Of a stretch of DNA of 47,941 nucleotides, positions 7,766-16,190 are shown in pieces. The DNA lies in NCBI RefSeq assembly GCF_001447195.1, contig NZ_LFRI01000247.1:1-47941 (forward strand), written 5' to 3'. This DNA is from Aquabacterium parvum. GTDB taxonomy: Bacteria > Pseudomonadota > Gammaproteobacteria > Burkholderiales > Burkholderiaceae_C. Each line of letters begins with the position of its first letter. The stretch's first letter is position 1. The position numbers and the translations under genes were made by a program. The notes beneath the pieces are model-generated. The model made no database searches, was not told where the DNA came from, and worked only from the letters and a program-made list of their open reading frames with translations.

Positions 7766-8560
7766 TCACTTGTGAACGTGCAGGCCGCATTCCTTGGCCT
7801 TCTCGTCTTCCCACCACCAGCGGCCCGCGCGGAAGTCTTCACCCACGGCGATGGCGCGGGTGCAGGGGGCGCAGCCGATCGACGGCATGAACTGGTCATG
7901 CAGCGGGTTGTAGGGCACGTTGAAAGTCTTGACGTAATGCCACACGTCACCCCAGGTCCAGTCGATCATGGGGTTGAACTTGGCGCGGCCCTTGTCGTCC
8001 GACTCGCGGGGCAGCATGCCGCCCCGGTTGTTAGATTGCTCGCGGCGCAGGCCGGTGATCCAGGCCGTGCGGCCCTCGAGCATGCGCGCCAGCGGTTCGA
8101 GCTTGCGCAGGCCGCAGCAGGCCTTGCGCAGGTCGATGCTTTCGTACATGGCCTTCTCGCCGTTCTTGCGCACGAACTCGATCACGGCTTCGGCCACGGG
8201 CTTGTAGACCTCGACCTGGACGCCCTGGCCATTGAAGGCGTCGGCGTAGTGCCGCTCGATGGTGCCGATCAGCGCCACCGTCTCGGGGTGCAGGGCACCG
8301 GTTTCGAGCGTGCCCACGGCGATGCCGATGCCGTGGCGCGCGATCAGGTCGGTGACGATCATGTCTTCCACGCCCAGGCTGGTGGCTTGCACCACCTTGC
8401 CGGGGTGTTCAGCGGCGGCGGCCTTGAGCAGCGCGATGGTTTCAGCGAGCTTGGCCTCGAAGTCGGGGCTGGCCTTGGCGTACAGGCCGATGGCCGATGA
8501 CGTGGCGGGTCCGCCGATCGACGAGACGGCACCGAAATCCAGGGAGGAGCTTTCACTCAT
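7766..8560 (-). CDS. cysH: Assimilatory adenylylsulfate (APS) reductase
   Basis: A 264-residue CysH-family protein. It has the cysteine pair C148-C149 and the pair C230/C233 (CAPC), which bind a [4Fe-4S] cluster in APS-specific enzymes and are missing from PAPS-specific ones. The catalytic cysteine is C258 in the ECGLH motif close to the C-terminus. It reduces APS to sulfite using thioredoxin or a similar donor. No cysC is seen in the operon, as expected for a PAPS-independent route. It lies 27 bases after the DUF934 gene. Confidence 0.95.
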   Translation of the reverse strand: MSESSSLDFGAVSSIGGPATSSAIGLYAKASPDFEAKLAETIALLKAAAAEHPGKVVQATSLGVEDMIVTDLIARHGIGIAVGTLETGALHPETVALIGTIERHYADAFNGQGVQVEVYKPVAEAVIEFVRKNGEKAMYESIDLRKACCGLRKLEPLARMLEGRTAWITGLRREQSNNRGGMLPRESDDKGRAKFNPMIDWTWGDVWHYVKTFNVPYNPLHDQFMPSIGCAPCTRAIAVGEDFRAGRWWWEDEKAKECGLHVHK

Positions 8561-8587
8561 GGGGGGTCTCCAGGGATGACGCGGAAC

Positions 8588-9094
8588 TCAGGCGGCGCGA
8601 CCGAACACGGGCTTGGTCGTGTTCACGTCGCCCTGGTAGTGGCCACGTGCGGCGAAGAAGCCCAGCTGACGCTCGGCGATGGCGCGGTCCTGGTCGCCTC
8701 GCAGCACCACAGAGCTGAAGCCGCAGCGCTTGAGCAGGGGCATCATGTCCACCAGCACGTCACCCGTGGCGCGGATCTCGCCGCCGAAGCGGTAGCGCGA
8801 ACGCAGGATGTGGGCCTGGGTGTAGGCGCGGCCGTCCGTCCACTTCGGGAACTGAAGCACGACCAGCGACAGCTTGGGCACATCGGCTTCGATGACCTCG
8901 ATGTCGGTGTCATTGGTCAGGATCACGCCCACGGGCTTGTGATCGGCAGCGTCCTTGGCGGGCCACTGGTCGCGCACGGCGTGCCACTGGGCCAGGGTCA
9001 GCAGGCTGTTGGCCTTGATGGGCGGGTGGGCCATGGGGCCGTCTTCGCCGCCCACGGTGCGCCATTGGTCGTGTTGGGTGTCGATGAATTGCAT
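8588..9094 (-). CDS. DUF934 protein linked to sulfite reductase
   Basis: A 168-residue protein starting MQFIDTQHDQW at 9094, with GGAGA seven to ten bases upstream. It has the DUF934 core: VILTNDTDIEVIEAD, LQFPKWTDGRAYTQAHILRSRY and GEIRATGDVLVDMMPLL. The family is almost always found next to cysI in proteobacteria and is often annotated as an oxidoreductase, but its activity is not established. It lies 26 bases after cysI and before cysH, so a role in sulfite reduction is likely. A longer reading frame starts at 9439 but would overlap cysI and is not favoured. Confidence 0.9.
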   Translation of the reverse strand: MQFIDTQHDQWRTVGGEDGPMAHPPIKANSLLTLAQWHAVRDQWPAKDAADHKPVGVILTNDTDIEVIEADVPKLSLVVLQFPKWTDGRAYTQAHILRSRYRFGGEIRATGDVLVDMMPLLKRCGFSSVVLRGDQDRAIAERQLGFFAARGHYQGDVNTTKPVFGRAA

Positions 9095-9120
9095 GGTGGG
9101 GTCTCCTTCAGGCGCTGCGC

Positions 9121-10830
9121 TCAGGCGGCCTTGGCGGTCGAGCGGCGGGTGGCGTTGGCCGCGGCCTTGAACGGGTCGATGCCGACGCGCTTGACGGTGT
9201 CGATGAACTTCTCGCCGGCTTGGCGCTGAGCCTGATAGGTCTCGATGACGGCCTCGATGGCGTCCTGCACTTCGTCTGCGGCGAACGAGGGGCCGATCAC
9301 CTTGCCTGCCACGGCGGCAGGCGCGTGATCGGAGCCGTCCGAGCCGCCCAGCGTGATCTGGTACCACTCGGTGCCGTCCTTGTCGACGCCCAGGATACCG
9401 ATGTGGCCGCTGTGGTGGTGGCCGCAGGAGTTGATGCAACCCGAGATGTGCAGGTCGATCTCGCCGATGTCGTAGAGCTCGTCGAGGTCTTGATAACGCT
9501 CGATCAGGGCGTTGGCGATGGGGATGGAGCGGGCGTTGGCCAGCGCACAGAAGTCACCACCGGGGCAGGCGATCATGTCCGACAGCAGGCCGATGTTGGG
9601 CGAGGCCAGGGTGTTGGCCTTGGCGGCTTGCCACAGGTCGTAGAGGTCTTCCTCACGCACGAAAGGCAGCAACGCGTTCTGGTCGTGCGTCACGCGCAGC
9701 TCGCCGCAGCTGAAGCGGTCGGCCATGTCGGCGATGGCGTCCATCTGCGTGTCGGTCACGTCGCCGGGGGCTTGGCCCACGCGCTTGACCGACAGTTGCA
9801 CGCACTTGTAGCCCTGCACCTTGTGGCCTTCGACGTTGCGCTCGAGCCACTTGGCAAACTGCTTCTTGTCGGCGTCAGAAGCATCGGCGGGCAGGCCGTT
9901 GCCAGCCGGCACGTGGGCCTGCACCGCAGCGGGGAACGCAAAACCGGCGTTGACGCGATCGAACTCGGCCTGCGGAATCAGATGGGCTGCGCCATCGGCA
10001 TCGCGCTCGAGGATGTCCTTGAACTCGGCGTTGACCTGGTCGAAGAACTTCTGGCCCTCGGCTTTGACCAAGATCTTGATGCGGGCCTTGTACATGTTGT
10101 CGCGCCGACCGTAGCGGTTGTAGACGCGAACAATGGCCTCGATGTAGACGAGGATCTGCTGCCAGGGCACGAAGTCGTTGATGACGGTGCCGGTGATCGG
10201 GGTGCGGCCCATGCCGCCGCCCACCAGAACCGTGAAGCCGACTTCACCGGCATCGTTCTTGACCAGGTGCAGGCCGATGTCGTGCCAGGCCACGGCGGCG
10301 CGGTCTTCCTTGGCGCCGTTGACGGCGATCTTGAACTTGCGCGGCAGGAAGGCGAACTCGGGGTGCAGGGTCGACCACTGACGCAGCACCTCGGCGTAAG
10401 GGCGCGCATCGACGATCTCGTCGTCGGCCACGCCCACCTTGGCGTCGGCGGTGATGTTGCGGATGCAGTTGCCCGAGGTCTGGATGCCGTGCATGTTGAC
10501 CTCGGCCAGCAGGTCCATCACCTCGGCGGCCTTGGGCAGCGGGATCCAGTTGTACTGGACGTTCTGACGGGTGGTGAAATGGGCGTAGCCACGGTCGAAC
10601 TCGCGGGCGATGCGCGCGAGCTGGCGCACCTGCTTGCTCGACAGCTCGCCGTAGGGCACGGCCACGCGGAGCATGGGGGCGTGGCGCTGAACATACCAAC
10701 CGTTCTGCAGGCGCAGTGGGCGGAAATCGTCGTCGGCAAGTTTGCCGGCCAGGTTGCGCTCGAGCTGGTCGCGGAATTGGGCGGCGCGCTGGCGGACAAA
10801 CTGTTTGTCGAATTCGGTATATTGATACAT
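9121..10830 (-). CDS. cysI: Nitrite/sulfite reductase hemoprotein, CysI type
   Basis: A 569-residue siroheme/[4Fe-4S] enzyme starting MYQYTEFDKQF at 10830. The duplicated reductase half-domains include HFTTRQNVQYNW and GIQTSGNCIRNIT. The four cluster cysteines appear in CPGGDFC and CINSCGHHHSGHIG. It reduces sulfite to sulfide with six electrons. There is no CysJ flavoprotein in the operon, so electrons may come from ferredoxin (fdxA and its reductase lie downstream). The operon context argues for sulfite rather than nitrite. The ribosome site is weak, and 77 bases separate it from the upstream transporter gene. Confidence 0.93.
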   Translation of the reverse strand: MYQYTEFDKQFVRQRAAQFRDQLERNLAGKLADDDFRPLRLQNGWYVQRHAPMLRVAVPYGELSSKQVRQLARIAREFDRGYAHFTTRQNVQYNWIPLPKAAEVMDLLAEVNMHGIQTSGNCIRNITADAKVGVADDEIVDARPYAEVLRQWSTLHPEFAFLPRKFKIAVNGAKEDRAAVAWHDIGLHLVKNDAGEVGFTVLVGGGMGRTPITGTVINDFVPWQQILVYIEAIVRVYNRYGRRDNMYKARIKILVKAEGQKFFDQVNAEFKDILERDADGAAHLIPQAEFDRVNAGFAFPAAVQAHVPAGNGLPADASDADKKQFAKWLERNVEGHKVQGYKCVQLSVKRVGQAPGDVTDTQMDAIADMADRFSCGELRVTHDQNALLPFVREEDLYDLWQAAKANTLASPNIGLLSDMIACPGGDFCALANARSIPIANALIERYQDLDELYDIGEIDLHISGCINSCGHHHSGHIGILGVDKDGTEWYQITLGGSDGSDHAPAAVAGKVIGPSFAADEVQDAIEAVIETYQAQRQAGEKFIDTVKRVGIDPFKAAANATRRSTAKAA

Positions 10831-10907
10831 GGTGCGCAGCGTAGGAATAAACAAATGAGTCCGTGGACGCCGGTGGTGGAGGCGACGCACGGACGCTATC
10901 TATCGGG

Positions 10908-11882
10908 TCAGCCGAGGGCTCGGTAGAGATTGTAAAGGCTGATGCCGGAGATCACGCCCCCCACCAGCATCAGCAGGGTCTTGGTCTTGAGGTGGCGGGT
11001 GAGGTAGGCGGCGAATGGCGCGGCGAACAGGCCACCCACGACCAGGCCCGCCACCGTGGGCCAGGGGCCTTCTTCCACCAGTCCGGCGAACACGGCCGCA
11101 CTGGTGAACGTGAGGAAAAACTCGGCCAGGTTGACCGAGCCGATGGTGGTGCGGGGGTCTTGTCCGGTGCCGACCAGGGTGGTGGTCACGACAGGACCCC
11201 AGCCGCCGCCGCCCACCGCATCGACGAACCCGCCAAACAGACCGAGTTTGGCCACGTGTTTCGGGGTTTCGCGGCGGGGGGTGATTTTCTTGAAAACCTT
11301 GCTGACAATATAAAGGCCCATCAGGAAAAGGTATCCTGAAACGATGGGTTTGATGATGGATGAATCCACACTGGAAACCACCCATGCACCCGCGCTGGCA
11401 CCCAGAATGCCGGGGATCAGCAAACGCAGAAAAAGGGATTTGTTGACGTTGCCCAATTTGACGTGGGAAATGCCCGAAACCCCGGTGGTGAACACCTCGG
11501 CGATGTGCACGCTGGCCGAGGCCACGGCCGGTGAAGAGCCGGTGGCCAGCAGGAAGGATGTGGAGGTGATGCCGTAAGCCATGCCCAGGGCGCCATCGAC
11601 CGTCTGGGCCAGCAGGCCCACCAGCACGGCCTTCCAGAAGGCTTCGCCCATCACGGTGGCGACGATCAGTTGCATCCCGGTCTGCTCATGCTGGCCGTTG
11701 AACAGCTTGGAGCCCAGGTAAGCCACCACGCCGATGAGCAGGAAGCCCACCGCCCACACGGCGATGCGCAGCACGGGGTGATCGGAGGGGTGACTGACGT
11801 CGTCTTCGACAGGCGGCAGACCAAGCGCGGTGTGCTCGGCGTTGATCGCGTTGTCGGTGAGGTCGAGGTTGCGGATCTTCAT
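10908..11882 (-). CDS. TauE/SafE-family sulfite/sulfate transporter
   Basis: A 324-residue polytopic membrane protein, starting at ATG 11882 (GTG-type starts further up are possible; ribosome site weak). It has two copies of the TauE/SafE motif: GLLAQTVDGALGMAYGITST in the first half and GLFGGFVDAVGGGGWGPVVT in the second. About eight membrane spans are visible. The family moves anions such as sulfite or sulfoacetate. Lying upstream of cysI, it most likely imports sulfate or exports excess sulfite; direction is not readable from sequence. Probably the first gene of the cys operon. Confidence 0.88.
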   Translation of the reverse strand: MKIRNLDLTDNAINAEHTALGLPPVEDDVSHPSDHPVLRIAVWAVGFLLIGVVAYLGSKLFNGQHEQTGMQLIVATVMGEAFWKAVLVGLLAQTVDGALGMAYGITSTSFLLATGSSPAVASASVHIAEVFTTGVSGISHVKLGNVNKSLFLRLLIPGILGASAGAWVVSSVDSSIIKPIVSGYLFLMGLYIVSKVFKKITPRRETPKHVAKLGLFGGFVDAVGGGGWGPVVTTTLVGTGQDPRTTIGSVNLAEFFLTFTSAAVFAGLVEEGPWPTVAGLVVGGLFAAPFAAYLTRHLKTKTLLMLVGGVISGISLYNLYRALG

Positions 11883-11966
11883 GGGGCCGGAAAATGCGGG
11901 GCGGACCACGTGACAATGGGGAAGCGCGAATGCTACAGATCGTCTTTATTCATGAGAAGAACATTT

Positions 11967-12926
11967 ATGGAAGTTGTTAATTCCCAGGTGGAATTAAGAG
12001 GTGAGGCCGCTCTGCGCCGGGGGCTGATCCTCGGGGGGGCGGTTTGGCTGGCAGGGTGTTCCGTGCTGCCGCGCGAAGAGCCGCCTCGCACGACCGGTGC
12101 GACACCTGTTCCCCCGCCGGTGGCGCCCGCCGTCCCTCGCTTGGCTCCCCGCCCACCCCGCATCGGCCTGGCCCTGGGTGGTGGTGCGGCCCGTGGCTTC
12201 GCCCACATCGGCGTGCTGCAGGTGCTCGAAGAACAGGGCATCAAGCCCGACCTGGTGGTGGGCACCTCGGCTGGCAGCCTGGTCGCCTCGCTCTACGCAG
12301 CCGGCAAGACGCCCGCCGAGCTGCAAAGCATGGCCATGACCCTTGACGAATCGAGCATCACCGATTGGGTCTTCCCGGGGCGCTCGCTGCTCAAGGGCGA
12401 GGCGCTGGCGCGTTTCATTCGCACGCAAACGGCCGGCAAGCAGATCGAGAACATGCGCCTGCCGCTGGGCATCGTCGCGGCCGACCTGCAAAGCGGTGCC
12501 CCCATCTTGTTCAGGCGGGGCGACCCGGGTGTGGCGGTGCGCGCGTCGAGCGCCGTGCCGGCGGTGTTCGAGCCGGTTCGCATCAACGGTCGCGAGTACA
12601 TCGACGGGGGCGCGGTCTCTCCGATTCCTGTGCGCTTCGCCCGTCAGATGGGCGCTGAGGTCGTCATCGCCGTGGACATCTCGGCCATCCCGCAGGGCCA
12701 GCCGACCAAGCGCGCGGTCGACATCCTGCTGCAGACCTTCAACATCATGGGGCACGCGATCAGCCAGCACGAACTGGCCGAGGCCGACGTGGTGATGCGC
12801 CCCAAGCTGGAAGGCATCGGCAGCGCCGATTTCTCGTCGCGCCGGCTGTCGATCCTGGCGGGGCGGGAGGCCGCGCTGATGGTGTTGCCGCAGCTCAAGG
12901 AGCGGATCACGGCGCGCACGCGCTGA
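11967..12926 (+). CDS. Patatin-like phospholipase lipoprotein (RssA-like)
   Basis: A 319-residue lipoprotein. Start 11967 is preferred because GAGAAGA lies six bases upstream; an in-frame ATG also occurs at 11952. A signal peptide ends in the lipobox LAGC (C31). A Pro-rich linker (about 36-64) leads to the patatin domain: oxyanion loop GGGAARG (about 71-77), nucleophile S101 in GTSAG and D213 in DGG, so the Ser-Asp dyad is intact. It is likely an envelope-bound acyl hydrolase. It is divergent from the tauE-like gene, with a 70-84-base gap, and converges on the DUF192 gene. Confidence 0.88.
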   Translation: MEVVNSQVELRGEAALRRGLILGGAVWLAGCSVLPREEPPRTTGATPVPPPVAPAVPRLAPRPPRIGLALGGGAARGFAHIGVLQVLEEQGIKPDLVVGTSAGSLVASLYAAGKTPAELQSMAMTLDESSITDWVFPGRSLLKGEALARFIRTQTAGKQIENMRLPLGIVAADLQSGAPILFRRGDPGVAVRASSAVPAVFEPVRINGREYIDGGAVSPIPVRFARQMGAEVVIAVDISAIPQGQPTKRAVDILLQTFNIMGHAISQHELAEADVVMRPKLEGIGSADFSSRRLSILAGREAALMVLPQLKERITARTR

Positions 12927-12970
12927 ATCCGCACCGCAGGGCCAGGGGCGCCGCTCCGGCCTGCCGTGCT

Positions 12971-13492
12971 TCAGCGAGCGGTTGCGGTGAACGGCTGCCC
13001 GGTCAGCTTCGAGCCGGGGCCCAGTCCGCGCTTCTTGAACCAGCCCGTGTTCATCTCCAGCACGTAGCGCACCGGCCGCTCAGAACAGTGCGAGTCCAGC
13101 GTCTGGGGCTTCATCTCGTCGGTGTTGACGATGGTGCCGTCGTCGTCAACGAAAGCAATCGCCAGTGGGATGAGGGTGTTTTTCATCCAGAAACACTGCA
13201 CCCCAGGGCGCTCGAAGACGAACAGCATGCCCTCGTGGGTGCCCATCTGCGTGCGGTGCATGAGGCCGATGGCGCGTTCGCGATCGGTCATGGCCAGCTC
13301 GGCGCTGATGTTCTGCATGCCGGCACGCAACTGGATGGTGCGCAGCTTCTGCGGGGCGTCCTGGGCGGCTGCGCTGCCCATGGCCAGGCAGCCAGAGACC
13401 AACATGATCTGCATCAAGCCTGCGCGCAGGGCTTTGGACCTGACGCGCCACCGGCCGGGAGCGCTTTGACTGACAATGCCCGCTTTCGTCAT
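12971..13492 (-). CDS. DUF192 family exported protein
   Basis: A 173-residue protein with a signal sequence (hydrophobic stretch about 24-43 ending in SAAAQ) and a DUF192 domain: AMTDRERAIGLMHRTQM, GMLFVFERPGVQCFWMKNTLIPLAIAF-type core and VLEMNTGWFKKRGLGPGS. The family is widespread and its function is unknown; the domain is small and all-beta. It converges on the patatin gene, and its start is 50 bases from the divergent ccoI start. A later start is possible but would shorten the signal peptide. Confidence 0.88.
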   Translation of the reverse strand: MTKAGIVSQSAPGRWRVRSKALRAGLMQIMLVSGCLAMGSAAAQDAPQKLRTIQLRAGMQNISAELAMTDRERAIGLMHRTQMGTHEGMLFVFERPGVQCFWMKNTLIPLAIAFVDDDGTIVNTDEMKPQTLDSHCSERPVRYVLEMNTGWFKKRGLGPGSKLTGQPFTATAR

Positions 13493-13542
13493 CTCCGTGT
13501 CTCGATGAGCTGGTTCACGGGTCCGACTGTAGCAGCCGTCTC

Positions 13543-15987
13543 ATGAATGCCTCCGCCCCCGCGACACCCCAGGCGCCCCTGCCTCCCTTGCCCGAACTGA
13601 CGGCATCGCAAGCGGCCGGCCTGGATGACCCGGACCTGCTTGCGCAGTGCGTGGTGGAGTTGCCGATGGGGCCGCTGCGGCGCATCGGCCTGGGCATCTC
13701 GGGCATGTACTGCGCCGCCTGCACCATCACCATCGAGGACGCGATCAAGGCTGTGCCGGGGGTCAGCGAAGTGCAGGTGCAGGCCGCTTCGCAGCGCGCG
13801 CGCATCCTGATCGATCCGACCAAGGTGAAACTGTCGGACATCGTCGCCGCCGTGCAGCGCGTGGGCTACCGCGCCTGGCCCGACGCTGCCGCCCGCGCTG
13901 GCCACGAGCGTCTGCGCCAACGCCGCATGCTGCTGTGGCGCCTGTCGGTGGCGGCCTTCTGCATGATGCAGGTGATGATGATCGCCTGGCCCCAGTACGT
14001 GGCCGGACCGCAGGAGATCCCTCCCGACATCTGGCAGCTCATGAACTGGGCCAACTGGGTGCTCAGCCTGCCGGTGATGATCTTCTCGTGCGGGCCCTTT
14101 TTCACGGGGGCCTGGCGTGCGGCCCGCCAGGGCAGGGTGTCCATGGACACGCCCGTGGCCATCGGCATGCTGGCCACTTTCGTGGTCAGCACCGGCGTGA
14201 CGATGGGCCAGACGGATGTCTTCGGCCACGAGGCCTACTTTGACTCCTTGACCATGTTCGTGGCCTTCCTGCTGATGGGGCGTTGGCTGGAGAGCAGCGC
14301 CCGCGAGCGGGTGACCCATTCGCTCGAAGCCCTGTGCGTGCGCCTGCCCGAGGCGGTCGAGCGGGCGGTGGCAGGCGAGGCCGAAGGCGAGGGCGTTGAC
14401 CTGCGCGTAGCAGCGGTCGAGTCGGTGCCTTTGTCGATGTTGAAACACGGCGACCGGGTCAAGGTCGCCGTGGGCCAGGCCTTTCCGTCCGATGGCCAGG
14501 TGCTGCTGGGGCAGACCGAGGTCGATGAATCGCTGCTGACGGGCGAGTCGCGGGCTGTGGCCCGTCAGCCCGGTCAGATGGTGGTGGCGGGCTCGATCAA
14601 CCTGGGCGCGCCGGTGTGGATCTCGGTCGAGCGCCTGGGGCCCGACACCCGCTACCAGCAGATCGTCTCGTTGGTGCACCAGGCCATGACGGAAAAGCCA
14701 GGGTGGATGCGCACCGCCGACCGCATGGCCGCGCCGTTCCTCTGGGGGGTGCTGGGGCTGGCGGCGCTGGGCGCGTTGGTCTGGCAGTGGATCGATCCGG
14801 CCCGCTCGGTGTGGGTGGCGGTGTCTGTGCTGGTGGTGACCTGTCCGTGCGCGCTGTCCCTGGCCGCACCTTCCGCGCTGCTGTCAGCGGCCGGGGCCAT
14901 GGCCAAGCGCGGCTTGCTGGTGCGCCGCATCGACGCCCTCGAAGTGCTGGCCTCGGTGCGCCAAGTCTATTTCGACAAGACTGGCACGCTGACCGAGAGC
15001 GAATTGTTGGTGACGGGCCTGCAGCAGGCCGACGGCGTGAGCAGCCTGGCTCTGGTGGGCGCAGGGCCTTTGGCCGGCGGGCGCTTGGGTGGGCTTTGGC
15101 ACCGAGCCGCCTCGCTGGCCGCGGCGTCCCATCACCCGGTGTCGCGTTCGATGGTGCTGGCGGCGCAATCGGCCCGCCCGCAGGGCTCGGGCTCCTGGGC
15201 GCCGCTGGCTTGGGTCGAGCTGCACGAGCGAGCCGGGCAGGGTGTCGAGGCGCGAGACGAATCCGGGCAAATCTGGCGCCTTGGTCGGCAGGACTGGGTG
15301 CTGGGAGCCGATGCCCCGGCCGTGCTGGGCAACTGGACCCAGCCCGATGCCCCCCGCGCCTGGCTGGCGGCCCGTTCGCCCGACGGTTCCCTCTTGCGGG
15401 ACACGGTGGTGGGGGTGTTGCTCGATGAGGTGTTCCGCCAGGAGGCTGCCCCCGCACTGCACCAATTGAGGGAGCTGGGCTGTCAGGCCGCACTGTTGTC
15501 GGGCGATCACAACGATCGGGTGCAGGCCGCATCCCGCATCCTGGGGCCCCATGGCGAACTGCCTGTGGCCGCCGCGCAGGCCACGCCGGAAGACAAACTG
15601 CAGGTGATGTCGCAGGCCCAGCAGCGCGGCGAGCAGGTTGCCGTGGTGGGTGATGGCATCAATGACGCGCCTGTGCTTGCGAAAGCCGACGTGTCGGTGG
15701 CCTTGGACCAGGGCTCGGCGCTGGCGCAGTCGCAGGCGGACCTCATCGTGCTGAACGGACGGCTCACGGGTTTGCCCGAGGCGGTCGCGCACAGCCGTTT
15801 CGCCATGCGGATCGTCAAACAGAACCTGGCCTGGGCGGCGGTCTACAATTTCGCCTGCATTCCCCTGGCACTGATGGGCCTGCTGCCTCCTTGGGCAGCC
15901 GGATTGGGCATGGCATTGAGCTCGCTCGGTGTCGTGCTCAATTCCTTGCGGCTGGGAACCACCCGATGGAAATCCTCTACGTCCTGA
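13543..15987 (+). CDS. ccoI: Copper-translocating P-type ATPase for cbb3 oxidase assembly
   Basis: An 814-residue P1B ATPase. It has an N-terminal metal-binding domain with GMYCAAC (C57, C60), then eight membrane spans, the TGES actuator loop (about 333), the CPC ion-binding motif (C434-P-C436), phosphorylation site D478 in DKTGT, an SHHP motif and GDGINDAP (about 703). In the CcoI/FixI group this pump exports copper needed to build the CuB centre of cbb3 oxidase. The ccoS gene overlaps its 3' end by 22 bases and ccoNOQP follow, which confirms the role. Confidence 0.95.
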   Translation: MNASAPATPQAPLPPLPELTASQAAGLDDPDLLAQCVVELPMGPLRRIGLGISGMYCAACTITIEDAIKAVPGVSEVQVQAASQRARILIDPTKVKLSDIVAAVQRVGYRAWPDAAARAGHERLRQRRMLLWRLSVAAFCMMQVMMIAWPQYVAGPQEIPPDIWQLMNWANWVLSLPVMIFSCGPFFTGAWRAARQGRVSMDTPVAIGMLATFVVSTGVTMGQTDVFGHEAYFDSLTMFVAFLLMGRWLESSARERVTHSLEALCVRLPEAVERAVAGEAEGEGVDLRVAAVESVPLSMLKHGDRVKVAVGQAFPSDGQVLLGQTEVDESLLTGESRAVARQPGQMVVAGSINLGAPVWISVERLGPDTRYQQIVSLVHQAMTEKPGWMRTADRMAAPFLWGVLGLAALGALVWQWIDPARSVWVAVSVLVVTCPCALSLAAPSALLSAAGAMAKRGLLVRRIDALEVLASVRQVYFDKTGTLTESELLVTGLQQADGVSSLALVGAGPLAGGRLGGLWHRAASLAAASHHPVSRSMVLAAQSARPQGSGSWAPLAWVELHERAGQGVEARDESGQIWRLGRQDWVLGADAPAVLGNWTQPDAPRAWLAARSPDGSLLRDTVVGVLLDEVFRQEAAPALHQLRELGCQAALLSGDHNDRVQAASRILGPHGELPVAAAQATPEDKLQVMSQAQQRGEQVAVVGDGINDAPVLAKADVSVALDQGSALAQSQADLIVLNGRLTGLPEAVAHSRFAMRIVKQNLAWAAVYNFACIPLALMGLLPPWAAGLGMALSSLGVVLNSLRLGTTRWKSSTS

Positions 15988-16142
15988 TTCCCGTGTCCGT
16001 GTTGCTCGTGCTGGCGATCCTGGCCGTGCTGGGCTGGGCCATCCACAGTGGTCAATTCGAGGACATCGAAGCCGAAGGCCATCGAATTTTGCAAGCCGGG
16101 GAAGCCAATTCCCAGGATAACGTTGAGCGGCATCAAGAATAG
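15966..16142 (+). CDS. ccoS: Cbb3-type oxidase assembly protein CcoS
   Basis: A 58-residue single-span membrane protein starting MEILYVLIPVSVLL at 15966. After the span comes the family mark WAIHSGQFEDIEAEGHRIL. CcoS is needed for cofactor insertion into CcoN. Its start lies inside the last codons of ccoI (22-base overlap), so the two are co-translated. An FNR-type box overlaps its 3' end. Confidence 0.95.
   Translation: MEILYVLIPVSVLLVLAILAVLGWAIHSGQFEDIEAEGHRILQAGEANSQDNVERHQE
16123..16136. promoter_or_regulatory. Putative FNR box before ccoN
   Basis: TTGAG-CGGC-ATCAA matches the FNR consensus TTGAT-N4-ATCAA at nine of ten positions. It lies in the 3' end of ccoS, 54 bases before the ccoN start, and so suits low-oxygen activation of ccoNOQP. 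An Fnr protein is encoded 5.6 kb downstream. Confidence 0.75.
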
Positions 16143-16190
16143 TTAATGGTTTGCCCTCACAATTCGCGCTGTAACAAAGGAGAACTAAAG

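Noticed and set aside
9220..10926. 568-residue plus-strand frame over cysI
   Set aside because: Antisense shadow of a strongly conserved reductase.
12927..12970. Terminator between the patatin and DUF192 genes
   Set aside because: Only an imperfect GCAGGGCC/GGCCTGC pairing with no T-run; not strong enough to list.
13489..14679. 396-residue minus-strand frame over ccoI
   Set aside because: His/Arg/Gln-rich shadow without motifs.
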